64,000 nt of DNA from Cryobacterium sp. N22 (GTDB taxonomy: Bacteria; Actinomycetota; Actinomycetes; Actinomycetales; Microbacteriaceae), in contig NZ_PJJP01000038.1 in NCBI RefSeq assembly GCF_002929555.1, forward strand, positions 131,409-195,408, in the 5' to 3' direction. Positions 56,867-64,000 of this stretch are shown here, one piece after another (position 1 is the first letter of the stretch; each line of letters begins with the position of its first letter). A program made the translations under genes and the position numbers. The notes beneath the pieces are model-generated. The model saw nothing but the letters and a program-made list of their open reading frames with translations, did no database searches and was not told the origin of the DNA.

Positions 56867-57316
56867 TCAGGAGCGGCGGCGGTCGTCGGCGCTGGGCCGG
56901 CGCATCTGCGCGCGGATCAGCTCGAAGTCGTGCCGGCTGATCTCCAGCAGGCCCCGGCGCAGCTTCAGGCCCCAGTCGCGGTCGTCGCGGGTGAGGTCGA
57001 GCACCTTCAGCAACGGCCGGATCGACGCGGGTTCGGCAGCCGGGTCATACTGCACCCGCCGCCGCCAGGGCCGGTACTCGCTGCCGGAGTCGCCCACCTG
57101 CACCACCACGTTGTCGCTGACGTAGCCGATCGCGGTGAACTGCCGCAGCCGCTCGCCCTCGAATTCGGTCTTGGGCGAGTAGTAGACCAGCCCGTCGGAC
57201 TCGTTCATGCTCTCGAGGATCTCGCGGGCGGCATAGTTCATCTGCGCCAGGCCCATCGCGACGCTGCGCAGCACATACTCCTGCTGCACCACCCCGAGCC
57301 AGTACCGAATCGCCAC
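56867..57316 (-). CDS. EVE domain (UPF0310) protein
   Basis: A 149-residue EVE/PUA-like fold protein. Marks are YWLGVVQQEYVLRSVAMGLA, the central GLVYYSPKTEFEGERLRQFT and AIGYVSDNVVVQVG, and a C-terminal helix-rich end (GLKLRRGLLEISRHDFELI). EVE domains bind modified bases in nucleic acid and occur in restriction and toxin-antitoxin proteins or as housekeeping UPF0310 proteins. Stand-alone length and absence of a nuclease partner favour the latter. It diverges from the next gene with 43 bases between starts. Confidence 0.88.
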   Translation of the reverse strand: MAIRYWLGVVQQEYVLRSVAMGLAQMNYAAREILESMNESDGLVYYSPKTEFEGERLRQFTAIGYVSDNVVVQVGDSGSEYRPWRRRVQYDPAAEPASIRPLLKVLDLTRDDRDWGLKLRRGLLEISRHDFELIRAQMRRPSADDRRRS

Positions 57317-57359
57317 GTACTAGTTGTACTGCATCGCTCTGGCAGCACAGACTGAGAGC

Positions 57360-57911
57360 ATGCGCGTACTGCTGAAAGAGATCCTCGACTGCACGCCGGA
57401 TGCCGCCTGGCGGGCCCTGGCCAGCCCCACCGTGTTCCGCGAGGTGAGCGGCCCGTTGATGAGCATCGCCTCCCTCGAAACGGATGGCTTCCCCACCCGC
57501 TGGACGCCGGGCGAGCATCCCGTGACCATGAGCGGTCTGGGCCTGGTGCCGCTGGGCGAGCAGATGATCCGGCTGGAGATGCGCACCACCACCAGCGGCG
57601 TGCGCATCGTGCACGACACCGGCAACGGCGTCTCCGGCGCGATGAAAACCGTCACCCACTGGGACCACCGCATGGCCATCTCCGCCGACCCGGCCGGCAC
57701 CGGCAAGACCCTGTATCGCGACCGGCTGATCTTCTCCGCCGGCCCGGCGACCCTCGCGGTGTGGCCCGGCCTCTGGGCGTTCTGGCAGCTGCGGATGCTG
57801 CGACTGAAGGCCCTGGCGCCCACCTGGCAGTACGACCTGGGCGCCGACGATCCCGCTTTTGTGGCCGCGGGCGCGGCCGAGGGCCCGGGCGGGACCGACG
57901 GGCTAGCCTGA
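57360..57911 (+). CDS. SRPBCC-like (START fold) protein
   Basis: A 183-residue protein. The start region (MRVLLKEILDCTPDAAWRAL, then ASPTVFREVSGPLMSI) fits the opening helix-grip of the SRPBCC superfamily, which binds small hydrophobic ligands. A central beta-rich part (GEQMIRLEMRTTTSGVRIVH) and a hydrophobic Trp-rich C-terminal helix region (TLAVWPGLWAFWQLRML) follow. There is no signal peptide. The ATG at 57360 has only a weak ribosome site. The ligand is unknown and the family call is moderate. Four bases separate it from the next gene. Confidence 0.6.
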   Translation: MRVLLKEILDCTPDAAWRALASPTVFREVSGPLMSIASLETDGFPTRWTPGEHPVTMSGLGLVPLGEQMIRLEMRTTTSGVRIVHDTGNGVSGAMKTVTHWDHRMAISADPAGTGKTLYRDRLIFSAGPATLAVWPGLWAFWQLRMLRLKALAPTWQYDLGADDPAFVAAGAAEGPGGTDGLA

Positions 57912-57915
57912 CACT

Positions 57916-58551
57916 ATGAGCACAAGCATCGGAGCCCTGCAGATCGCCGACTGGCGCCGCCGCGTGTTCGGGCTCTACGGCGGCGTGCGCCAGCTGAGCG
58001 CGCGCAAGCCGTCCGCCGGCCACGAACTGTGGCATTCCGGGCGCGACGAGCTCTTCGCCGGGCATCCGGCGTCGCCGCTGCTGCCGGATGACCGGGCCGC
58101 GTTCACCGGCCTCACCGTCGCCGCGTACGACCCCGACTGGCGCTTCGAGGTGGAGGTGCACCGGGCCGCGGAGCCGCTGCGCATCAAGGTGGAAACCGGC
58201 ACCGACGGTGTCGTGCCGTTCGACCTGGTCGGCTCCGTGCGGCTGCCCTACATCGGCTCGCTCGACGTTTGGCGCCTCGCCAGCTACGGCGGCGGCCTGT
58301 TCCTGCCGCTCAAGGACGCCCTGGCCGGCAAGTCCGGCGGCACCTACGGCGGCGGCCGCTACCTGCTGGACACCGTCAAGGGCGCCGACCTCGGCCCGGG
58401 TACCGGCGACGACAGCCTGATCCTGGACTTCAACTTCGCGTACAACCCGTCTTGCGCGTACGACCCGATGTGGGCCTGCCCGCTGCCGCAGGCCGGCAAC
58501 ATCGTCACCGCCGAGGTGCCGGTCGGTGAACTGTACCTGCCCAGAATCTAG
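57916..58551 (+). CDS. DUF1684 domain protein
   Basis: A 211-residue soluble protein. The conserved C-terminal block of DUF1684 is evident: GGTYGGGRYLLDTVKGAD, then LDFNFAYNPSCAYDP and MWACPLPQAGN. The N-terminal part has HELWHSGRDELFAGHPASPL with a typical WxxxRdelf pattern. Family members have no established function. The gene follows the SRPBCC-like gene by four bases, so the pair is probably one transcript, ending at the hairpin near 58.57 kb. Confidence 0.9.
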   Translation: MSTSIGALQIADWRRRVFGLYGGVRQLSARKPSAGHELWHSGRDELFAGHPASPLLPDDRAAFTGLTVAAYDPDWRFEVEVHRAAEPLRIKVETGTDGVVPFDLVGSVRLPYIGSLDVWRLASYGGGLFLPLKDALAGKSGGTYGGGRYLLDTVKGADLGPGTGDDSLILDFNFAYNPSCAYDPMWACPLPQAGNIVTAEVPVGELYLPRI

Positions 58552-58565
58552 AGACGAAAGTCCCG

Positions 58566-58586
58566 GTCACCCCTCATGAGGGTGAC
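58566..58586 (+). terminator. Hairpin after the DUF1684 gene
   Basis: GTCACCC (58566-58572) and GGGTGAC (58580-58586) form a seven-base stem, extended inside by CTC/GAG with a small loop. It starts 14 bases past the DUF1684 stop and ends before the TTGACA box of the next transcript. Confidence 0.6.
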
Positions 58587-58601
58587 ATTCTGGCTGCGCG
58601 C

Positions 58602-58861
58602 TTGACAGCATCCGCTAGAGTAGGACTACTTGTGAGTGCGTAGTTGCGCTCGCTGCGTCGTAGAACGCCCTCTTCTTATCGATGGCCACCTCGCCCGAGT
58701 TCGACTCGTTGCTGGCGGCCCACCCGATTTCCGAATGAAACTTTCTTACGGCGAACGGATGTGCCCATCGGCACCTTCGCCATGTGAATCCTCCTGGCTC
58801 CGGCCGTCGCTCAAGCGACACCGGTTCGAGCGAGGAGACTGATGCCCCGAAAGGCACCACT
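58602..58861 (+). promoter_or_regulatory. Promoter and long leader of the DEAD-box helicase gene
   Basis: A consensus -35 (TTGACA, 58602-58607) is followed by an unclear -10 near 58625-58632. The stretch from about 58640 to the gene start at 58862 holds no convincing coding frame. A well-placed GAGGAG lies before an out-of-frame ATG at 58842, which may be a short leader ORF or a decoy. Cold-shock helicase mRNAs often have long structured leaders, and this one of about 230 bases fits that pattern. The regulatory role is inference. Confidence 0.5.
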
Positions 58862-60412
58862 TTGTCTGAAACTTCCTTTGGCGCGCTTGGCGTGCCCGCT
58901 CCCCTCGTCGCCGTGCTCACCTCGCAGGGCATCGACAGCCCGTTCCCGATCCAGGTCGACACCCTGCCCGACACCCTCAAGGGCCGCGACGTCCTGGGCC
59001 GCGGTAAGACCGGCTCGGGCAAGACCCTGGCCTTCTCCATCCCGATGGTGTCCCGCCTCGGCGGCAAGCTCGCCGGTGGCAAGCGCCGCCCGGGCCGCCC
59101 GCTCGGCCTGATCCTCGCGCCGACCCGCGAACTGGCCACCCAGATCACCGCGGCGCTCACCCCGCTCGCCGAGGCCTACGGCCTGAACACCACCACCATC
59201 TTCGGCGGCGTCTCGCAGAACCGTCAGGTCGCCGCGCTCAAGGCCGGCGTCGACATCGTCGTGGCCTGCCCCGGCCGCCTCGAGGACCTCATGAAGCAGG
59301 GCTTCGTGAACCTCGACTCCGTCGAGATCACCGTGCTCGACGAGGCCGACCACATGGCCGACCTGGGCTTCCTGCCCGTCGTCACGCGCATCCTGGACAA
59401 GACCCCGTCCAGCGGCCAGCGCCTGCTGTTCTCCGCCACGCTCGACAACGGCGTGGACAAGATCGTGCGCCGCTTCCTGCACAACGAGGTTCTGCACTCC
59501 GTCGACGAGGCCACCAGCCACGTCTCCGCGATGACCCACCACGTGTTCGAGGTCGACACCGCCGAGTCGAAGAAGGAGCTCATCGAGAAGCTCGCTTCGG
59601 GCACCGGTCGCCGCATCCTCTTCATGCGCACCAAGCACCACGCCAAGAAGCTCGCCAAGGCGCTGACGGATGCGGGCATCCCCTCCGTCGACCTGCACGG
59701 CAACCTGTCGCAGGTGGCCCGTGACCGCAACCTCGCCGCGTTCAGCGCCGGCGACGTGAAGGTGCTCGTCGCCACCGACGTGGCCGCCCGTGGCGTGCAC
59801 GTCGATGACATCGAACTCGTCATCCACGTGGACCCGCCCGCAGAGCACAAGGCGTACCTGCACCGCTCGGGCCGCACCGCCCGCGCCGGCAGCGCCGGTG
59901 ACGTCGTCACCATCGTGCTGCCCGCGCAGAAGCGCGACACCGACCAGCTGCTGCGCAAGGCCGCCATCACGGTGACCCCGCAGCGCGTGAACGCGTCGTC
60001 GCCCGCCGTGATCACCCTCACCGGTGACGTGGCCGCATACGTCAAGCCGGTGCCGCGTGTCGAGCAGCAGCAGGGCCAGTCGCAGGGTGGCCGCTCGCAG
60101 GGCGCCAACGCCCAGCGCAAGCGCGTCAACCGTGACGACCGGGACAACGGCGGCCGCGGTTCGCGCGACTCCGGTGGCCGTGGCGGCCGCAGCGGCGATG
60201 CCGTCGCCGCCGGTGGTGCTCGTCGCGACCGCACCGAGCGTCCGGCATCCTCCGGCCGCAGCCACGCGCCCCGCACCGGCGGTTCGGGTTCGGGCACCGG
60301 CGGCTCCGGCTCCGGCCGTTCCGGCGGCCTGCAGGTCGGCGGGCTGGTTCGCGGTTCCGGTTCCACCGGTGGCGGCGCCCGCCGCTCGGCTCCGCGCCGC
60401 GCGCAGGGCTAG
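58862..60412 (+). CDS. DEAD-box ATP-dependent RNA helicase
   Basis: A 516-residue helicase. The Q motif (FPIQVDTLPDTL), Walker A GKTGSGKT, PTRELATQ, the DEAD box (VLDEADHMADLG), SAT, ATDVAARGVHV and HRSGRTARAG are all present in order. From about residue 405 the protein turns into a low-complexity Gly/Arg/Gln/Ser tail of RGG type (DRDNGGRGSRDSGGRGGR), usual for RNA-binding tails. I use TTG 58862 (LSETSFGALGVP), because relatives begin at this point and AAAGG precedes it. The GTG at 58784 would add 26 unconserved residues. Likely tasks are cold-related RNA unwinding and ribosome assembly. Confidence 0.93.
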   Translation: MSETSFGALGVPAPLVAVLTSQGIDSPFPIQVDTLPDTLKGRDVLGRGKTGSGKTLAFSIPMVSRLGGKLAGGKRRPGRPLGLILAPTRELATQITAALTPLAEAYGLNTTTIFGGVSQNRQVAALKAGVDIVVACPGRLEDLMKQGFVNLDSVEITVLDEADHMADLGFLPVVTRILDKTPSSGQRLLFSATLDNGVDKIVRRFLHNEVLHSVDEATSHVSAMTHHVFEVDTAESKKELIEKLASGTGRRILFMRTKHHAKKLAKALTDAGIPSVDLHGNLSQVARDRNLAAFSAGDVKVLVATDVAARGVHVDDIELVIHVDPPAEHKAYLHRSGRTARAGSAGDVVTIVLPAQKRDTDQLLRKAAITVTPQRVNASSPAVITLTGDVAAYVKPVPRVEQQQGQSQGGRSQGANAQRKRVNRDDRDNGGRGSRDSGGRGGRSGDAVAAGGARRDRTERPASSGRSHAPRTGGSGSGTGGSGSGRSGGLQVGGLVRGSGSTGGGARRSAPRRAQG

Positions 60413-60441
60413 TCAGCCCTCAGCATCCGCTCAGCACCACC

Positions 60442-60479
60442 CGAAACGGGCCGGCTCCTCCAGGAGCCGGCCCGTTTCG
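60442..60479 (+). terminator. Helicase gene terminator
   Basis: An exact inverted repeat of 18-base arms (60442-60459 and 60462-60479) starts 29 bases after the helicase stop. The core is AAACGGGCCGGCTCCT paired to AGGAGCCGGCCCGTTT. The loop is only two unpaired bases if fully zipped, so in practice four or more bases near the apex stay open. It is followed by TCG rather than a long T-run. Confidence 0.88.
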
Positions 60480-60506
60480 TCGTGCCAATGGCGCCGCGGG
60501 TCGAAA

Positions 60507-60566
60507 TGCGGGGCAGGCGCCGCTGCGCGGGTGGCGCGCCAGGCGCATAGCGGCGCCTGACCCGCA
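60507..60566. repeat. 60-bp cruciform element, copy 2
   Basis: The same length and symmetry as the element at 48415-48474. Outer arms are TGCGGG and CCCGCA, middle arms CAGGCGCCGCT (60514-60524) and AGCGGCGCCTG (60549-60559), and the central part is GCGGGTGGCGCGCC. It lies between the helicase terminator and the GNAT gene. Two such elements 12 kb apart, both behind plus-strand genes, point to a dispersed REP-like family. Confidence 0.8.
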
Positions 60567-60620
60567 CAGCTCCACGCGGGGTGGTCGGGCGGGGTCGGCG
60601 GCCGGGGTTATGGTCGAGGT

Positions 60621-61112
60621 ATGAACACCACCGTTGTTGTTCGGCCCGTCACCGAGACGGATGCCGACAGCCTGGGCCGCATCCACGCGACCTGCTGGCA
60701 CGAATCCTATGACCACATCCTGAGCCAGGCTGCGCTGTCGCAGCTGCACCCGGAACGCCTCGCCCAAATGTGGCGCCGTTTCTCGGTGCAGGGCCCCGGC
60801 TACCGCCACGTCGTGGCCGAACTGGACGGCGAGATCGTCGGTTTCGCCGGCAGCGGCCCTGGCCGCGATGCCGGCAGGCCCACCGAGCACGAGCTCTACT
60901 TCGTCTACCTGTTGCAGGCCCACCAGGGCACCGGCATCGGCCAGGCACTCTTCGACGCCGTCGTCGATCCCGGCCCCACCTACCTCTGGGTCGCCGCGGA
61001 CAACCCCCGCGCACACCGTTTCTACGCCCGCAACGGCTACCTACCCGACGGCCAGGAGCGCACCGAAGAGGTGCTGGGCGAACCGTTCCGTGAGGTGCGC
61101 CTCGAGCGGTAG
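60621..61112 (+). CDS. GNAT family N-acetyltransferase
   Basis: A 163-residue acetyltransferase. The fold is complete: an N-terminal strand (TVVVRPVTETDADSLGRIHA), HVVAELDGEIVGFAG, the acetyl-CoA loop of motif A (LLQAHQGTGIGQALFDAV), and the C-terminal VAADNPRAHRFYARNGY. The substrate cannot be predicted from sequence. The gene stands alone between the cruciform element and a convergent sugar-transport operon. Confidence 0.92.
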   Translation: MNTTVVVRPVTETDADSLGRIHATCWHESYDHILSQAALSQLHPERLAQMWRRFSVQGPGYRHVVAELDGEIVGFAGSGPGRDAGRPTEHELYFVYLLQAHQGTGIGQALFDAVVDPGPTYLWVAADNPRAHRFYARNGYLPDGQERTEEVLGEPFREVRLER

Positions 61113-61118
61113 TACAAC

Positions 61119-61146
61119 CCGCCGACCCCGCGCGGGCTGACGGCGG
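61119..61146. terminator. Short bidirectional hairpin
   Basis: CCGCCG (61119-61124) and CGGCGG (61141-61146), plus an inner GC stem, fill the gap between the GNAT stop and the permease stop. It is an imperfect but GC-rich fold that may end both convergent transcripts. Confidence 0.45.
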
Positions 61147-62070
61147 TTACTTGACCGCACCCGCCGTCAGGCCGCGCACGAAGTACCGCTGGAGCAGGAA
61201 GAAGATCAGCAGCGGCACCACCAGGACGATGAACGATCCTGCGGCCACCCGCTGCCAGCCCTGGCCGTACTGGCCCAGCAGACTGTAGAGACCCTGCTGG
61301 AGCACCTGGTTGGGGCCACTCTGAATGAACAGATACGCCACGAAGAAGTCGTTCCACACCCACAGGAACTGGAAGATCGCGAAGGACGCCAGCGCGGGCA
61401 CCGACATCGGCACGACGAGCCGCCAGAAGATCTGGAAGTGGCTCGCACCATCCACCCGTGCCGCCTCGATCAGCGAATTCGGCAGCGTCTGCATGTAGTT
61501 GCGCAGAATGTAGATCGCGAGCGGCATCGCGAACGTCGCGTGCACGATCCAGGCCGCCGGATACTGTCCGATGATCGGGATGCCGGTGGCGTTTCCGAAC
61601 CAGACGAACAGCTGGAGGATAGGAATGACCGCGATCTGGATGGGCACGACCATGAGGGCAAGGGTTACTGCAAAATAGATTTCCTTGCCCCGGAACTGCA
61701 GGAAGGTGAATGCATAGGCCGCCATGGCGGCAATCATCACCGGGAGGACCGTGGCCGGTATCGTTACCGCAGCCGAGTTCCAGAACGTGGTTCCGGCATC
61801 GAGTGCCACCCAGGCGTCCCCGAACGCCTGCAAGGACCAATCCTGCCCGAAGGGGTCGAGGAAGATCGTCCACCAGCCGCTCGCATCCACGTCGGCCTTG
61901 CTGCGGAAACTCGTGATGAGGATCCCCAGGAGGGGAAACAGCCAGGCTACGGCAATGATCCCCATAATGATGGTGATGAGGACGCGGGGCTTCTCCCGCA
62001 CTGTGCCGTCCTTGTTGCGGTCCTTCGTCTTCCTCTTGACCTTGACGAGCGGGGTCGGTGTCGCGGTCAT
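61147..62070 (-). CDS. Sugar ABC transporter permease (MalG type)
   Basis: A 307-residue polytopic permease with a basic cytoplasmic start (VKVKRKTKDRNKDGTVREK) and about six membrane segments. The ATPase-contact loop is the EAA motif: EAARVDGASHFQIFWRLVVP. It ends with GLTAGAVK, typical for MalG-type carbohydrate permeases. It overlaps the first permease gene by four bases. The partner ATPase is not in the window; many actinobacteria use a shared MsiK-like ATPase. Confidence 0.95.
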   Translation of the reverse strand: MTATPTPLVKVKRKTKDRNKDGTVREKPRVLITIIMGIIAVAWLFPLLGILITSFRSKADVDASGWWTIFLDPFGQDWSLQAFGDAWVALDAGTTFWNSAAVTIPATVLPVMIAAMAAYAFTFLQFRGKEIYFAVTLALMVVPIQIAVIPILQLFVWFGNATGIPIIGQYPAAWIVHATFAMPLAIYILRNYMQTLPNSLIEAARVDGASHFQIFWRLVVPMSVPALASFAIFQFLWVWNDFFVAYLFIQSGPNQVLQQGLYSLLGQYGQGWQRVAAGSFIVLVVPLLIFFLLQRYFVRGLTAGAVK

Positions 62071-63062
62071 CGGAGTTCCTCCTGCGACTTGTAACTGCGG
62101 ATTTGGTAGATGATGAGCGGCACAACGGCGATCATCAGGACGATCACGACCGCTGCGGCCTTGCCCGGATTCTGGAAGCTGAACAGCTGCGAGTAGAAGT
62201 CGACGACAAGCACGCTGGTGTTGTACTGCCCGCCGGTCATCGCGTAGATGACGTCGAAGGTCTTCATGACGAAAATGGTGACCGTGACGAAAACGGCCAG
62301 CACGGTGCCACGGATCTGCGGGACGATCACCAGGAGGAATGTCCGTCTCTCACTCGCGCCGTCGAGGCGCGCGGCCTCGATCGTCTCTTCGGGCACGCCC
62401 TTGACCGCCGCCGACAGGAGCACCATCGCGAAGCCCACCTGCAGCCAGATGCCGATGAACATCAAGAGGAAGCTGTTGAGGCGGGCCGCATCGATCGTGA
62501 GCCACGTCACAGGGTCATTGCCGGTGAGGCGCGTCCAGATGGCGTTGAGCAGGTAGATCTGCGGATTGCCTGGCGGGGCGTAAAAGTAGATGAAGCGCCA
62601 GGTGACGGCCGCTGCCACGCCGCTGATCGCCATGGGGATGAAGATCATCGCCTTGAACGACTGCTCGCGGCGGTGGCCGAGTCGGTCCGTGAGGATCGCG
62701 ATGAGCAGTCCGATCAGAACTGATGCGGCCGGCACGACGAGCACCCAGAGAAAGTTGTTGATCAGAACGCTGAGGAAGTTCGGGTCAGTGAACAGTGAGA
62801 TGTAATTGTCCAGCCCGACGAATTTCGCCCCTTCGCCTCGGCGCCTGCTTTGCTCCATGAAGCTTTCCACGAAGGTGCGCAACGCCGGGTAGAGGAGGAA
62901 AACCGCGACAAGGATGATCACGGGCAGCAGGAAGACGTACGGCAGTAGCCGCGCCTTCGTTTTGTCATGCGTCTTTTCAACGACCCAGTTAAGAAGCCAG
63001 AAGATCAGGAACGAGACCCCCAAGCCCAGGACCACGGATATGACTGCGCTGAAGATGGCCAT
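62067..63062 (-). CDS. Sugar ABC transporter permease (MalF type)
   Basis: A 331-residue permease. It has an extra N-terminal membrane helix (VISVVLGLGVSFLIFWLLNW), then the MalF-like set of six, with a charged loop ESFMEQSRRRGEGAKFVGLD after the second. The EAA loop reads EAARLDGASERRTFLLVIVP. With the MalG-type partner it forms the translocation pore. The substrate is unknown, though oligosaccharide or glucoside uptake is usual for this class. A hairpin separates it from the binding-protein gene. Confidence 0.95.
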   Translation of the reverse strand: MAIFSAVISVVLGLGVSFLIFWLLNWVVEKTHDKTKARLLPYVFLLPVIILVAVFLLYPALRTFVESFMEQSRRRGEGAKFVGLDNYISLFTDPNFLSVLINNFLWVLVVPAASVLIGLLIAILTDRLGHRREQSFKAMIFIPMAISGVAAAVTWRFIYFYAPPGNPQIYLLNAIWTRLTGNDPVTWLTIDAARLNSFLLMFIGIWLQVGFAMVLLSAAVKGVPEETIEAARLDGASERRTFLLVIVPQIRGTVLAVFVTVTIFVMKTFDVIYAMTGGQYNTSVLVVDFYSQLFSFQNPGKAAAVVIVLMIAVVPLIIYQIRSYKSQEELR

Positions 63063-63099
63063 CGTAACCGCCTGACGTCATTGTGCGGAAGGAGAGTTC

Positions 63100-63133
63100 G
63101 CCTGTCGGGCGGCGGAGAGGCCGCCCGACAGGC
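63100..63133 (-). terminator. Perfect hairpin between binding-protein and permease genes
   Basis: Fourteen-base arms (63100-63113 and 63120-63133, core CCTGTCGGGCGGC) are exactly complementary with a six-base loop. The hairpin lies 13 bases past the stop of the binding-protein gene. It probably allows partial read-through and protects the upstream mRNA, so that more binding protein than permease is made. Confidence 0.75.
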
Positions 63134-63146
63134 CGTGAGGTGGGGA

Positions 63147-64000
63147 CTACCGAGGCCAGGCGGCGTCAATGTCCGAGAAGGCCTGCTCCATCGACTTCTG
63201 ACCAGCGAACCAGCTGGTCAGCTCGGTCCACTCGGCGCCGGCACCGACCTCACCCGGCATCTGGTCGGAGGCATCGAAACCGAACACGGCGGAGTCCTTC
63301 AGCATCGTCTGTGCGTTCTTCTGGAACTCCGTGGTGTAGTTCGACGCGTCGAAGTCGTTGTGCGGGGACAGGAAGATCGCTTGGCTGGCATACCCGTTGG
63401 TGCCGAACTCCTTGCTGGTGAGGTACTCCACCACCTGCTTGGTGGCATCGGAGTCCGTGAACGCGCCGACGAGGTCGCCGCCGCCCAGCATCGAAACATC
63501 CGTACCCTCAGGGGAAGGCAGCTGGAAGAAGTTGACGTTCGACAGGTCATTCTGGGCGATCTGCGCCTTGATGTCATCCGGGAAGAAGTCCGAGATGAAC
63601 GACCCCTGACGCATCATGAAGCACTGACCGTTTTCCGCTCCGGAGACGAACAGCTGGTTGCCTGCCGTCTGGAACGAGGTGGTGGCGGCTGAGGCCCCAC
63701 CCCCGTTGACCTTGTTCGGCGCAAGGAGTTCGTCCGCAACCTTGGTACCGGCCTGGTTCACCAGCGGGCTCGTGAAGAGAACGTCTCCGGCGATCCAGTC
63801 GTTGTACTGATCGAGGCCACCGAAGCGCAGCACGTACTCCTCGAGCCAGTCCGTTGCCGGCCATCCTGTGGCGGCACCCGCCTCGAGACCTACGCACCAG
63901 GGGTAGCCCAGGCCGTTGTCGATGATCTGCTGCTGCACTGCGGTCAGCTCGGCATCCGTCGTGGGAACCGTCAGTCCCGCCGCCTCGAACGCGGCTGGGT
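63147..64000 (-). CDS. Sugar ABC transporter substrate-binding protein, N-terminus beyond the window
   Basis: The frame is open from the right edge (64000) to a stop at 63147, so only the C-terminal 284 residues are seen and the signal/lipobox lies outside. The visible part matches extracellular solute-binding proteins of the carbohydrate type: GLGYPWCVGLEAGAATGWPA, YNDWIAGDVLFTSPLVNQAG, FMMRQGSFISDFFPD, and the helical end WFAGQKSMEQAFSDIDAAWP. It is first in the order binding protein, MalF-type, MalG-type permease. A GTG at 63938 is internal, not the true start. The sugar bound is unknown. Confidence 0.93.
   Translation of the reverse strand, partial: PAAFEAAGLTVPTTDAELTAVQQQIIDNGLGYPWCVGLEAGAATGWPATDWLEEYVLRFGGLDQYNDWIAGDVLFTSPLVNQAGTKVADELLAPNKVNGGGASAATTSFQTAGNQLFVSGAENGQCFMMRQGSFISDFFPDDIKAQIAQNDLSNVNFFQLPSPEGTDVSMLGGGDLVGAFTDSDATKQVVEYLTSKEFGTNGYASQAIFLSPHNDFDASNYTTEFQKNAQTMLKDSAVFGFDASDQMPGEVGAGAEWTELTSWFAGQKSMEQAFSDIDAAWPR

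Noticed and set aside
58842-59111. ATG at 58842 as start of the helicase
   Set aside because: It is out of frame with all helicase motifs; kept only as a possible leader element.

Overview
The window is high-GC actinobacterial DNA. RpoB and RpoC are of the actinobacterial type, GTG and TTG starts are frequent, and no outer-membrane genes are seen. Protein styles (YitT-like, DUF1684, UPF0310/EVE, choice-of-anchor L, FHA-EssC) and palindromic repeats built on a GGTTGAGCTTGTCGA core suggest a Microbacteriaceae member, possibly Cryobacterium-like. The genus is inference. No tRNA, rRNA, CRISPR array or intact insertion sequence was seen.

Region 1 (about 1.6-17.4 kb, minus strand) is a type VII secretion (T7SS/ESX-like) locus. 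In transcription order it holds two membrane proteins, a 1491-residue FHA-EssC/EccC ATPase, a repeat array, a WXG100-like protein, a 444-residue T7SS substrate-like protein, two small soluble relatives of each other, two six-TM paralogues, a second WXG100 protein, a third helical WXG-like protein, an EspG-like protein, an alpha/beta-hydrolase-like likely effector and a lipoprotein. EccB, EccD, EccE and mycosin genes are absent from the window, so this is either a compact non-mycobacterial T7SS or a locus with parts elsewhere.

Region 2 (17.5-29.9 kb, minus) is a nearly complete type IV pilus operon in the order pilB, pilT, pilC, pilA, three minor prepilins, pilD, pilM, pilN, pilO. Several genes overlap by 1-4 bases. 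There is no secretin gene, as expected for a monoderm. Region 3 (30.2-35.6 kb, minus) has three paralogous membrane-anchored exported proteins around a PAS-PAS-GGDEF-EAL c-di-GMP protein, which may link second-messenger signalling to the neighbouring pili.

Region 4 (35.9-43.6 kb, minus) is rpoB-rpoC with a long leader and a UUCG-loop terminator. Region 5 (43.9-50.3 kb) holds a spermidine-synthase-like methyltransferase, an exported metallophosphoesterase, a CotH protein with ChW repeats, a small helical-repeat protein, a PQQ-type sugar dehydrogenase lipoprotein and a SprT-like metalloprotein. Region 6 (50.4-54.9 kb) is a fructan module: a secreted GH68 levansucrase diverging from a choice-of-anchor L protein and a membrane-anchored GH32 fructan hydrolase. 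Region 7 (54.9-61.1 kb) is housekeeping or hypothetical genes, a DEAD-box RNA helicase with a roughly 240-base leader, and a GNAT acetyltransferase. Region 8 (61.1-64.0 kb, minus) is a sugar ABC importer whose binding-protein gene runs off the right edge.

Two repeat families recur. One is a composite palindrome of about 80-95 bp, found as tandem arrays at 0.5-0.9 kb and 10.9-11.4 kb and as single elements at 5.8, 31.8, 34.8 and 35.7 kb. The other is a 60-bp cruciform found downstream of two plus-strand genes (48.4 and 60.5 kb).
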